From assembly GCA_045531795.1 (NCBI GenBank), contig JAZSET010000012.1, forward strand, positions 1 through 13,498: a stretch of 13,498 nucleotides of DNA. The letters run 5' to 3'. Every line of letters begins with the position of its first letter. Positions within the stretch are counted from its first letter, which is position 1. Source of the stretch: UBA4717 sp045531795 (GTDB taxonomy: Bacteria > Bacillota > Clostridia > Oscillospirales > CAG-272). The position numbers were made by a program, and so were the translations under genes. The notes beneath the pieces are model-generated. The model was given only the letters and a program-made list of their open reading frames with translations, was not told where the DNA came from and ran no database searches. Below, piece after piece: positions 1-6,130 of the stretch.

Positions 1-18
1 TATACGCACGTGCGTATA
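1..18. repeat. Perfect 18-bp palindrome at left edge
   Basis: TATACGCACGTGCGTATA is a perfect inverted repeat with 9-nt arms and no spacer. Read leftward it lies about 100 nt downstream of the leftward promoter at 124-152, so it would sit in that transcript's leader or be an operator for a gene outside the window. No T-run follows it on the plus strand, so it is not a rightward terminator; the leftward continuation is cut off. Its role is unknown. Confidence 0.5.
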
Positions 19-123
19 TATTATAAAAATGAAAACAAAGGCAACAATCTGCTTATTTTCAAACAGGGAATTGAAATCCGGGCCGAAAAATAAACATATT
101 TATCGATTATAATGCAGTATAAT

Positions 124-152
124 ATTGTAGCACAGTTTATTTTTCTTGTCAA
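124..152 (-). promoter_or_regulatory. Leftward sigma-A promoter for an off-window gene
   Basis: Read on the minus strand, TTGACA (147-152) is separated by exactly 17 nt from TACAAT (124-129). TGC directly precedes the -10, giving an extended -10 element. Transcription would start near 117 and leave the window leftward. No start codon with a ribosome binding site follows in the visible leader, so the product, protein or RNA, cannot be identified. Confidence 0.75.
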
Positions 153-252
153 TAGATTTTTGGAATTTTTAAATATTTTTTCTAAAATATAGATAAAAAA
201 ACAGAAAAAGTAGTAAAGAGTGCAAAAAAATTAAAAAAATAATAAAAAACAC

Positions 253-281
253 TTGAAATTTCTTTTTGTTTGTGATATGAT
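253..281 (+). promoter_or_regulatory. rpsT promoter
   Basis: TTGAAA (253-258), a 17-nt spacer, and TATGAT (276-281) preceded by TGA, an extended -10. Predicted transcription start is near 288, giving a leader of about 77 nt before the TTG start of rpsT. An A-rich stretch just upstream (about 205-252) could act as an UP element, as is common at ribosomal protein promoters; that last point is inference. Confidence 0.8.
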
Positions 282-298
282 ATATAAACGTAGCGGAA

Positions 299-326
299 TT
301 TCATAGGATACTTATGCCCTATGGGA
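299..326 (+). promoter_or_regulatory. Possible hairpin in the rpsT leader
   Basis: CATAGG (302-307) can pair with CCTATG (318-323). G-U and U-A pairs extend the stem to 299-307 with 318-326, around a 10-nt loop. It lies about 25 nt upstream of the GGAGG ribosome binding site. A structured leader would fit the known translational autoregulation of S20 in E. coli, but no S20-binding motif is recognised and the fold was drawn by eye. Confidence 0.3.
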
Positions 327-364
327 AACAGATATTAACATTAGTTTTGGGGGAGGTGAACGGT

Positions 365-628
365 TTGCCGAACATTAAGTCAGCTAAGAAACGTGTACTC
401 GTTATTGAATCAAAAACATTACAGAATAAGATGTTTAAGACATCCTTTAAGACTGCTTTAAAGAAGTACGAGGCAGCAATAGAAGCAGGTGATAAGGCTC
501 TCGCTGCAGAAACATACAAGGAAGCAGTAAAGAAGATTGACAAGGCTGTTGCAAAGAATATTATTCATAAGAATACTGCAGCCAGAAAGAAGAGCAGCTT
601 CACAAAGAAGCTCAACGCTCTTGCGTAA
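365..628 (+). CDS. rpsT: 30S ribosomal protein S20
   Basis: This is the small-subunit protein S20, a primary binder of 16S rRNA. The 87-residue product opens with the family hallmark MPNIKSAKKRV, is very rich in Lys and Ala, and has the usual S20 length. The frame stays open upstream to an ATG at 314, but I choose the TTG at 365. A strong GGAGGTGAA (352-360) sits at correct spacing before it, and translation from there gives the canonical N-terminus; the extra 17 upstream residues do not resemble S20. A TTG start is notable because E. coli rpsT also uses UUG, where it is tied to autoregulation. The gene is monocistronic, with its own promoter at 253-281 and a terminator at 641-672. Confidence 0.96.
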   Translation: MPNIKSAKKRVLVIESKTLQNKMFKTSFKTALKKYEAAIEAGDKALAAETYKEAVKKIDKAVAKNIIHKNTAARKKSSFTKKLNALA

Positions 629-640
629 GTAAAAAGAAAT

Positions 641-672
641 AAGGCACGGAATATTCCGTGCCTTTTCTTTTT
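641..672. terminator. Bidirectional intrinsic terminator between rpsT and the EamA gene
   Basis: The arms AAGGCACGGA (641-650) and TCCGTGCCTT (655-664) form a perfect 10-bp stem around ATAT. A T-rich tail follows on the plus strand (663-672). The A-rich run AAAAAGAAAT at 631-640 provides the matching U-tract for minus-strand transcripts. It lies 13 nt after the rpsT stop and 19 nt beyond the stop of the convergent transporter gene, so it can end both. Confidence 0.9.
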
Positions 673-682
673 CTGTTTGTAA

Positions 683-1651
683 TTAAGCTTCGGCAAGTCC
701 CTCGGAGATACCAAGCATTACAATACCGATTATAACTGTAACAACGCAGGCATACTGAGATGCTTTTAATTTTTCTTTTAAGAAAATGCGTGAAAGAATT
801 ACAGATACTATGCAGTACGAAGCGATCATAGGAGCTGCAAGCATAGGCTTCTTTGCCATTGCGTATACATAGAATACCTGACCGAATTCTTCAAAGAGCG
901 CCGCAACACCCTTTTCGGATATTTCCTTTACGGAGAAAGGATTGTATGCCTTCTTGTTTTTGATAAGCATATAAATCCAGGAAATAATGCCTACAACAAA
1001 GAATGTGAGACCATAAACTATAATAATATCAATTTCACCGAGTCCGAGACCTGTTTCTTCGTCAAGGATAATACCGTCAGCGGCTGTTCCTATTGTATCG
1101 AAGAGACAGTAAAGCAGGGGGAACAGAAGTGCCAGAGCACCGAATCTGTATTTCTTCTCGCTCTTTTCAAGCTTTGTTTCAGCGTTTGAAAGCTTCTGCT
1201 CAACAATCGCAATGGCAACAACGCCAATAACGATTATTGCAGTACCTGCGATATCAAGTACGGAGAACTCATCAAAAATGTTTGTGATTTTTCCGACTGC
1301 CATGAAGTAAATTACCATTGCAACAGTGGAGAAAGCACCTGATGCGTTCTGTACGGGAGATACGATTGAAAGCTCAAGGTATCTGAGACCCGCATATCCT
1401 ATTACCATTGAAATTATGTAGGAAAGGGAAGCAGGTGAGTATTTTACAAACAATTCGGGGAGACTTGCGAATGTGATTTTTGTCTCTGAAAAGGGGAAAA
1501 GTGCGAGTGCGCATACACCCATAACAAGACCAACCCAGATAGCGATTTTGAGATGTGACTGAGTGTCATTCTCATCTGTGCCCTTTTTGTAGAAAAGGTC
1601 TGCAAGACCCCAACCGAGAGTAGCTATGAGTGCAAAAATAAACCAAGACAT
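683..1651 (-). CDS. EamA/DMT-superfamily transporter
   Basis: A predicted integral membrane protein of 322 residues with about ten hydrophobic segments (roughly 2-20, 35-54, 72-92, 96-118, 132-150, 168-187, 206-230, 248-266, 269-291, 299-317). This is the size and topology of drug/metabolite transporters with two EamA repeats. Near the C-terminus, a Pro-containing helix (PMLAAPMIASYCIVSV) followed by RIFLKEKLKASQ is typical of the second repeat. A longer frame exists to 1684, but the ATG at 1651 has AGGAAGG (plus-strand 1661-1667) at good spacing and starts directly in the first membrane segment. A charged loop at about 151-169 links the two halves. The substrate cannot be read from sequence. 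The gene is divergent from proBA, which hints at but does not establish a link to amino-acid metabolism. Confidence 0.85.
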   Translation of the reverse strand: MSWFIFALIATLGWGLADLFYKKGTDENDTQSHLKIAIWVGLVMGVCALALFPFSETKITFASLPELFVKYSPASLSYIISMVIGYAGLRYLELSIVSPVQNASGAFSTVAMVIYFMAVGKITNIFDEFSVLDIAGTAIIVIGVVAIAIVEQKLSNAETKLEKSEKKYRFGALALLFPLLYCLFDTIGTAADGIILDEETGLGLGEIDIIIVYGLTFFVVGIISWIYMLIKNKKAYNPFSVKEISEKGVAALFEEFGQVFYVYAMAKKPMLAAPMIASYCIVSVILSRIFLKEKLKASQYACVVTVIIGIVMLGISEGLAEA

Positions 1652-1714
1652 TTGATTTTTCCTTCCTGCCGTTTTTAGCGGCAAATAATATGAAATTTGT
1701 TTTTTTGCAAAAAT

Positions 1715-1743
1715 ATGTTAGCACAAAATTTTTTTGTTGTCAA
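1715..1743 (-). promoter_or_regulatory. Promoter of the EamA transporter gene
   Basis: On the minus strand, TTGACA (1738-1743), a 17-nt spacer, then TAACAT (1715-1720) with TGC just before it (extended -10). The predicted start near 1708 gives a leader of about 57 nt to the ATG at 1651. The promoter sits back-to-back with the proB promoter at 1821-1849. Confidence 0.75.
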
Positions 1744-1820
1744 TAAAAAATTGTACAGAAATCTACTTATTATTACAAATTTTTTCATCTGTATATCTAA
1801 CTTGTTTGTTGCGAAAAATG

Positions 1821-1849
1821 TTGACTTTTTTTGAAAGAAGTGATAAAAT
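1821..1849 (+). promoter_or_regulatory. proBA promoter
   Basis: TTGACT (1821-1826), a 17-nt spacer and TAAAAT (1844-1849) preceded by TGA (extended -10). Transcription would start near 1856, leaving a leader of under 30 nt before the proB ATG at 1884. That is too short for a T-box or other riboswitch, so any control would have to act at the promoter. I see no clear operator palindrome. Confidence 0.8.
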
Positions 1850-1883
1850 ATTACGAAAGTGTATTTGAAAGGTGTACTTAAAA

Positions 1884-2684
1884 ATGGAAATACAAAAGCT
1901 CAAGGAAGCAAAGCGTATAATAATAAAGGTTGGAACTTCAACACTTACATATGACAACGGATTTTTGAATCTGAAAAGGCTTGAAACTCTTGCTCAGGTA
2001 GTAAGCGACCTTGTAAACAGCGGTCGTGAAATCGTACTCGTTTCATCGGGTGCACAGAGTGCGGGCATATCAAAGCTCGGACTTACCGAGCGCCCCGACA
2101 CTAGAGAGGGCAAGCAGGCAGTTGCCGCCGTCGGTCAGTGTGAGCTTATGAATATGTACGGCAGATTTTTTGCAGAATACAGCCGTAATGTGGCACAGGT
2201 GCTCCTTAACCGTTCTGTATGGGATAATGAAGAGCAGAGACACAATGCTGAAAACACATTCAGGGCGCTTTTCAATCTTCATTGTGTGCCGATAGTAAAC
2301 GAAAACGATACGGTAACCTATGAGGGAATTGCTTTTGGCGGAAACGATATTCTTTCGGCGTATGTTGCACTAATTTGCGATGCGGATCTGCTTATAAATC
2401 TTTCGGATATCAACGGTCTTTATGACAAAAACCCCAGAGAGTGTGACGATGCCGTTCTTGTCCGCTTTGTTGATAAGCTTGATGAAAGAATTGTCTCTTA
2501 TGCAGGGCCTGCGGGAACTGCAAGAGGAACGGGCGGAATGCAGGCAAAGCTTGAGGCGGCAAGAATAGTTACCGAAATGGGAATACCTATGGTTATAACT
2601 AACGGCGAAGAACCGAGAGTGTTATATGATATGCTTTTTAACAGCAGACTTGACGGCACATTTTTTGATGCCTGTAAGAAATAA
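1884..2684 (+). CDS. proB: Glutamate 5-kinase
   Basis: Catalyses ATP-dependent phosphorylation of L-glutamate to gamma-glutamyl phosphate, the first step of proline synthesis. The product has 266 residues: an amino-acid-kinase domain with KVGTS (15-19), SSGAQSAG (54-61), VNENDTV (138-144), LSDINGLYDKNP (173-184) and GTGGMQAKLEAA (215-226). It stops there, without the C-terminal PUA domain of the longer E. coli-type enzyme (about 367 residues). The frame begins at a GTG at 1872, but AAAGGTG (1868-1874) fits the ATG at 1884 as its ribosome binding site. The glutamate-binding loop reads FGGND (151-155), where FGDND is usual. proA follows 12 nt later. Feedback inhibition by proline is expected for the family, but the sequence does not show it. 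Confidence 0.94.
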   Translation: MEIQKLKEAKRIIIKVGTSTLTYDNGFLNLKRLETLAQVVSDLVNSGREIVLVSSGAQSAGISKLGLTERPDTREGKQAVAAVGQCELMNMYGRFFAEYSRNVAQVLLNRSVWDNEEQRHNAENTFRALFNLHCVPIVNENDTVTYEGIAFGGNDILSAYVALICDADLLINLSDINGLYDKNPRECDDAVLVRFVDKLDERIVSYAGPAGTARGTGGMQAKLEAARIVTEMGIPMVITNGEEPRVLYDMLFNSRLDGTFFDACKK

Positions 2685-2696
2685 CGGAGAAAAGTT

Positions 2697-3947
2697 ATGG
2701 AAAATATCAGAGAATATATCATAGCTTTGTGTAACGGGGCAAGACGGGCACAGGCAAAACTTTCACTTTCGGGTAATGATGAGAGAAACCGCGCTCTTGA
2801 AGAGATTGCTCTTGCGATTGTAGAAAAGAGCGATGAGATCATAAAAGCCAACAAGCTTGATTTGGATGCGGCAAAAGAAGCGGGACTTGCAAATGCTATG
2901 TGCGACAGACTTCTGCTGACGCGTGAGAGAATTGAAAAACTCGCAGCATCCGTGAGAAAACTCAAGGCACTTGCTGACCCGCTGACAAAATGTGAGCGCT
3001 GGGTAAGACCTAACGGACTTGAAATTTCAAGAGTAAGTGTGCCGATAGGAAATGTGGCGGTAATCTATGAAGCACGCCCGAATGTAACGGTTGACGTGGC
3101 GGCAATATGTATTAAAAGCGGAAACGCGGCGATACTTCGTGGCGGCAAGGAAGCATACAACACAAACCTTGCACTTGAAAAAGTAATAAAAGAAGCAATA
3201 GTGAAGGCGGGCTTTGATCCTGCACTTGTAAGCCTTGTACACGACACTTCAAGAGAGGGCTCAAATACTCTTATGAGGCTCAACGGTTATGTGGATGTGC
3301 TGATTCCCCGGGGCGGTAAGGGACTTATCAGGGCAGTGGTTGAAAATGCAAGTGTACCGGTTATTGAGACGGGTGCGGGCAACTGCCATATATACGTTGA
3401 CGAGCATGCAGACCTTGACAAGGCTGTGAAAATACTGACAAACGCCAAAGTCAGCCGTCCCTCTGTATGTAATGCCACAGAAAAGCTTGTTGTACACAAG
3501 GCGGTAGCGGAAAAGTTTTTGCCGATGGTTGAAAAAGCCATGGCAGAAAACTCGGTGGAACTCAGAGGCGATGAGTATGTGCGCTCAATAATCAAAGCAA
3601 ACGAAGCGACTGACGATGACCTGACACGCGAGTATAACGACTATATTCTGACTGTATATGCAGTAGAGAATATTGATGAAGCAATAGAGCACATAAACAC
3701 TTACAGTACCGGCCACAGTGAGGCGATAATCACCGAGGATAAGGAAAACGCAGAAAAATTCTTAAGCGAGATAAATTCTGCAGCGGTTTATCATAACGCG
3801 TCAACGAGATTTACCGACGGCGAAGAATTCGGGTTCGGAGCAGAAATCGGAATTTCTACTCAGAAGCTTCATGTGAGAGGGCCGTTTGCCCTTGAGGGAC
3901 TAACAACAGTAAAATATCAGATACGCGGAAAAGACCAGGTCAGATAA
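2697..3947 (+). CDS. proA: Gamma-glutamyl phosphate reductase
   Basis: NADPH-dependent reduction of gamma-glutamyl phosphate to glutamate-5-semialdehyde, the second step of proline synthesis; the product cyclises to pyrroline-5-carboxylate. It is full length at 416 residues in the aldehyde-dehydrogenase fold. Visible hallmarks are VPIGNVAVIYEARPNVT (115-131), IPRGGKGL (203-210), ETGAGNCH (224-231), the catalytic-cysteine motif SRPSVCNA with Cys258, and the C-terminal STRFTDGEEFGFGAEIGIST (369-388). A GGAG at 2686-2689 precedes the ATG. It is co-transcribed with proB and followed by a hairpin terminator. proC, for the last proline step, is not in the window. ProB and ProA are thought to channel the unstable acyl phosphate, which fits their tight pairing. 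Confidence 0.97.
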   Translation: MENIREYIIALCNGARRAQAKLSLSGNDERNRALEEIALAIVEKSDEIIKANKLDLDAAKEAGLANAMCDRLLLTRERIEKLAASVRKLKALADPLTKCERWVRPNGLEISRVSVPIGNVAVIYEARPNVTVDVAAICIKSGNAAILRGGKEAYNTNLALEKVIKEAIVKAGFDPALVSLVHDTSREGSNTLMRLNGYVDVLIPRGGKGLIRAVVENASVPVIETGAGNCHIYVDEHADLDKAVKILTNAKVSRPSVCNATEKLVVHKAVAEKFLPMVEKAMAENSVELRGDEYVRSIIKANEATDDDLTREYNDYILTVYAVENIDEAIEHINTYSTGHSEAIITEDKENAEKFLSEINSAAVYHNASTRFTDGEEFGFGAEIGISTQKLHVRGPFALEGLTTVKYQIRGKDQVR

Positions 3948-3954
3948 AAAATAC

Positions 3955-3988
3955 AGGCAGGAGAATGGTGCTTCTGCCTTTTCTGTTT
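3955..3988 (+). terminator. Intrinsic terminator after proA
   Basis: AGGCAGGAG (3955-3963) pairs with CTTCTGCCT (3971-3979), a 9-bp stem with one G-U pair and a 7-nt loop. A T-rich tail (TTTTCTGTTT) follows. It separates proBA from the his promoter at 4028. Confidence 0.8.
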
Positions 3989-4027
3989 ATCTGATTGAAT
4001 TTATTTTCATAAATATTCCAAAACCTA

Positions 4028-4056
4028 TTGACTTTAGCGCTTTAAAGTGGTAAAAT
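4028..4056 (+). promoter_or_regulatory. his operon promoter
   Basis: TTGACT (4028-4033), a 17-nt spacer and TAAAAT (4051-4056) with TGG immediately upstream (extended -10). Expected transcription start is near 4063, giving a leader of about 50 nt before yerC/hisR. This is too short for a histidine T-box or an attenuator with a His-rich leader peptide, neither of which I can find. The spacer contains the palindrome described at 4031-4048. Confidence 0.85.
4031..4048. promoter_or_regulatory. Putative HisR (TrpR-family) operator in the his promoter
   Basis: ACTTTAGCGCTTTAAAGT is an interrupted palindrome: ACTTTA and TAAAGT are exact inverted arms around GCGCTT, with 7 of 9 half-site positions symmetric. 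It starts inside the -35 box and ends just before the -10, so a bound protein would exclude RNA polymerase. The first gene downstream encodes a TrpR-like repressor, and regulators of this class use palindromes of about this size. Assignment to that repressor is inference from position and family. Confidence 0.6.
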
Positions 4057-4113
4057 ATAAAATCATATGCCTGACTTACGGAAAATATCGAGAAAAAAGA
4101 GGAAATATTTATT

Positions 4114-4413
4114 ATGGAAAAGTTTAGTTTGTCAGAATTAAAAGCTCTTTGGGAAGCAATTCTTGCACTTGAAACTCCGAAAGAGTGTGAGAGATTTTTC
4201 GAGGACATCTGCACAATCAAGGAGCTTCAGGATATATCACAGCGACTTGAGGTTGCAAAGCTGTTGAAAAAAGGCTCTGTATACACCGAAATTGCAGCAA
4301 AGACAGGTGCAAGTACCGCAACAATAAGCCGTGTCAACAAGTGTCTGTCTTACGGCAGCGGCGGGTATGAGCTTGTACTTAACAGACTTAAAGAAGACAA
4401 GATAAATAAATAA
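4114..4413 (+). CDS. yerC: YerC/HisR TrpR-family repressor, probably of the his operon
   Basis: A 99-residue all-helical protein of the YerC/YecD group of the Trp-repressor superfamily. Typical family segments are visible: FFEDICTIKELQDISQRLEVAKLL (28-51), then a helix-turn-helix at about 57-78 with TEIAAKTGASTATISRVNKCL, followed by SYGSGGY. Known members are dimeric DNA-binding repressors. From memory of comparative-genomics work, this family (named HisR) controls histidine genes in many Firmicutes with histidine as likely corepressor. Here it is the first gene of a complete his operon, downstream of a promoter with a palindrome in its spacer. Autoregulated repression is therefore the likely role. 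AGAGGAAA (4098-4105) precedes the ATG, and hisZ follows after 19 nt. Ligand and operator are inferred, not shown. Confidence 0.88.
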   Translation: MEKFSLSELKALWEAILALETPKECERFFEDICTIKELQDISQRLEVAKLLKKGSVYTEIAAKTGASTATISRVNKCLSYGSGGYELVLNRLKEDKINK

Positions 4414-4432
4414 GCCCTGAGAGGATATTATA

Positions 4433-5485
4433 ATGGAAAATATAACGCCCAATCGCGAGGAGAAAATAATCTATTCCTTGCGCAACCTATATATGGCAAA
4501 CGGCTACAGGCAGTTTAAAATGAGCAAGTTTGAGGAATATGACCTTTATTCCAAAAACAAGGACTTCCTTATAAGCGAGGGAATCATTACATTTACCGAC
4601 AATACAGGTAAACTTCTGGCACTTAAGCCCGATGTTACCTTTTCAATTATTAAAAATTCGACAGATATAAAGGACTATGTCAAGAGAGTCTGCTATAATG
4701 AAAATGTTTACAGACTCAGCGACACTCACGATTTTACCGAGATTATGCAAAGTGGTATTGAGTGCATAGGCGCTATTGACACATACAATGTGTGCGAGGT
4801 TTTAAGTCTCGCAAAGAAGAGCCTTGAGCTTATTTCAGACGAGTATGTCCTTGATATTTCGCACCTCGGTTTTGTAGAGGGACTTTTGCTTGATGCAGGG
4901 GTGGAAAGCTATGACGAGGTACTCAAATGCATTGGTGAAAAGAACTGTCACGGACTAAAGGCTCTGCTTGGAGAGAAGAGTACGAGGCTTGAAAAGCTTG
5001 TAAGCCTTTACGGAAGCTTCGCGGAGGTTTTGCCGGCTCTTTCTGAGCTTGATGTGAATGCGCAGACACACGCGGCACTTGAGGAACTTAAAACGATAGG
5101 TTCTGTACTTGATTCTGAGGGTATAAAGCTTGATTTCTCTGTTGTGAGCAGTATGAATTATTATAACGGAATTGTATTCAAGGGCTTTGTTTCTGGAGTG
5201 CCGAATGCTGTTCTTTCGGGCGGCAGATACGACAAGCTTATGAAAAAGCTTTCAAAAAAGTCGGGAGCGCTCGGCTTTGCCGTTTACCACGACAGACTCA
5301 AATATCTTGACAGAGAGAAAGCACAGGGCACAAAGCCGGTACTTATTCTTTACAATGATAAAACAGATCCGAGAGTTGTGTCAGAAGAAAAAAACAGGCT
5401 AATGAGCGAGGGTGTTTTCTTTGACATTCAGAAATGTGTTGTAAATGATGACGGTTATTTAAAGGTTATTGATCTGAGAGCATAA
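4433..5485 (+). CDS. hisZ: ATP phosphoribosyltransferase regulatory subunit
   Basis: HisZ is a catalytically inactive paralogue of histidyl-tRNA synthetase. It binds short-form HisG in a hetero-octamer, is needed for its activity and mediates histidine feedback. At 350 residues this copy is somewhat shorter than the usual 380-430, with only a small C-terminal part after the synthetase-like core. Synthetase-like signatures remain: LLALKPDVTFSI (61-72), a motif-2-like stretch NENVYRLSDTHDFTEIMQSGIECIG (89-113), MNYYNGIVFKGF (241-252), LSGGRYDKL (261-269) and the motif-3-like GALGFAVYHDRL (278-289). It is too short for a true HisRS, which also carries an anticodon-binding domain. GAGAGG at 4419-4424 is the ribosome binding site, and hisG follows 11 nt later, as expected for partners. 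Confidence 0.92.
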   Translation: MENITPNREEKIIYSLRNLYMANGYRQFKMSKFEEYDLYSKNKDFLISEGIITFTDNTGKLLALKPDVTFSIIKNSTDIKDYVKRVCYNENVYRLSDTHDFTEIMQSGIECIGAIDTYNVCEVLSLAKKSLELISDEYVLDISHLGFVEGLLLDAGVESYDEVLKCIGEKNCHGLKALLGEKSTRLEKLVSLYGSFAEVLPALSELDVNAQTHAALEELKTIGSVLDSEGIKLDFSVVSSMNYYNGIVFKGFVSGVPNAVLSGGRYDKLMKKLSKKSGALGFAVYHDRLKYLDREKAQGTKPVLILYNDKTDPRVVSEEKNRLMSEGVFFDIQKCVVNDDGYLKVIDLRA

Positions 5486-5496
5486 GAGGTGAAAAA

Positions 5497-6120
5497 ATGA
5501 TAAATATTGCGTTGCCTAAAGGAAGACTCGGAAGTCGAGTGCTTGAACTCTTTGAAAAGGCGGGATATGAATGTCCGTCAATACACGAAAATAACCGCAA
5601 GCTTGTATTTGAAAACAAGGAGCTCGGTGTCCGTTATTTCTGGGTAAAGCCCTCAGATGTTGCCATATATGTTGAAAGAGGTGCTGCCGATATTGGTGTT
5701 GCGGGCAAGGATATTCTGCTTGAGTACTCTCCAGATGTATATGAACTTCTTGACTTTGGAATAGGCAAGTGCCGTATGGCGGTTGCAGGCGAAAAGGGTG
5801 CAGATTTTGAAGCGGTGCAGACACTCAGGGTTGCGACAAAATTCCCGAACATCGCAAAGTCCTATTACCGTTCAAAGAGTATGGATATTGATATAATCAA
5901 GCTTAACGGCTCAATAGAGCTTGCCCCGATACTCGGACTTTCCGATGTTATTGTGGATATTGTTGAAACGGGAACAACGCTTCTTGAAAACAATCTTGAG
6001 CCTTTTGAAACGATAGTTGAAATCAGCGCAAGACTTATAGCAAACAAATCAGGCTTCAAGTTTAAAAATGCTGAAATAAACGCCTTGGCATCAAAACTTC
6101 AGGGCATTATAAACGGATGA
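5497..6120 (+). CDS. hisG: ATP phosphoribosyltransferase, short-form catalytic subunit
   Basis: Condenses ATP with PRPP to N1-(5-phosphoribosyl)-ATP, the committed step of histidine synthesis. At 207 residues it is the short HisG form, lacking the C-terminal allosteric domain of the roughly 300-residue enzymes, and so depends on HisZ. Visible motifs include IALPKGRLG (4-12), KPSDVAIYVERGAADIGVAGKD (51-72), RVATKFPNIAKSYY (111-124) and the PRPP-binding stretch DVIVDIVETGTTLLENNL (150-167). The ribosome binding site AAGAGGTGA (5484-5492) overlaps the hisZ stop codon, which favours coupled translation of the two subunits. Confidence 0.97.
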   Translation: MINIALPKGRLGSRVLELFEKAGYECPSIHENNRKLVFENKELGVRYFWVKPSDVAIYVERGAADIGVAGKDILLEYSPDVYELLDFGIGKCRMAVAGEKGADFEAVQTLRVATKFPNIAKSYYRSKSMDIDIIKLNGSIELAPILGLSDVIVDIVETGTTLLENNLEPFETIVEISARLIANKSGFKFKNAEINALASKLQGIING

Positions 6121-6130
6121 GGAATAAAAA

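Larger units (their letters stand above)
1..364. other. AT-rich intergenic region, no gene seen
   Basis: No supported coding sequence lies here. The region holds an edge palindrome, a leftward promoter, a very A-rich stretch (about 170-252) and the promoter and leader of rpsT. A 27-codon open frame from the ATG at 29 has no ribosome binding site and I do not call it. The leftward transcript would have an untranslated leader of at least 100 nt in the window; its gene begins beyond position 1. Confidence 0.75.

Noticed and set aside
29..112. A 27-codon open frame near the left edge
   Set aside because: No ribosome binding site or rightward promoter, and no recognisable composition; the region is AT-rich intergenic DNA.
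314..364. N-terminal extension of rpsT from the ATG at 314
   Set aside because: No ribosome binding site fits it, its 17 residues do not resemble S20, and the TTG at 365 has a strong site and the canonical MPNIKSAKK start.
1833..1871. Three GAAAG repeats around the proB promoter and leader (1833, 1855, 1867)
   Set aside because: Spacing is irregular (22 and 12 nt), the last copy is part of the ribosome binding site, and short purine words are frequent in this DNA.
2498..2965. Minus-strand 155-codon frame across the proB/proA junction
   Set aside because: It is antisense to two clearly coding genes, and the Ser/Leu-rich translation is a mirror of their codon use.
4083..4110. AT-only hairpin (AAATAT / ATATTT) around the yerC ribosome binding site
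   Set aside because: Six weak pairs around a long loop are unlikely to be stable or regulatory.
4057..4113. T-box or histidine attenuator in the his leader
   Set aside because: The leader is only about 50 nt, has no His-rich leader peptide, no T-box core and no terminator hairpin.
4433..5485. Histidyl-tRNA synthetase as an alternative for hisZ
   Set aside because: The protein is too short, has no anticodon-binding domain and has diverged synthetase motifs, and its pairing with a short HisG fits HisZ.
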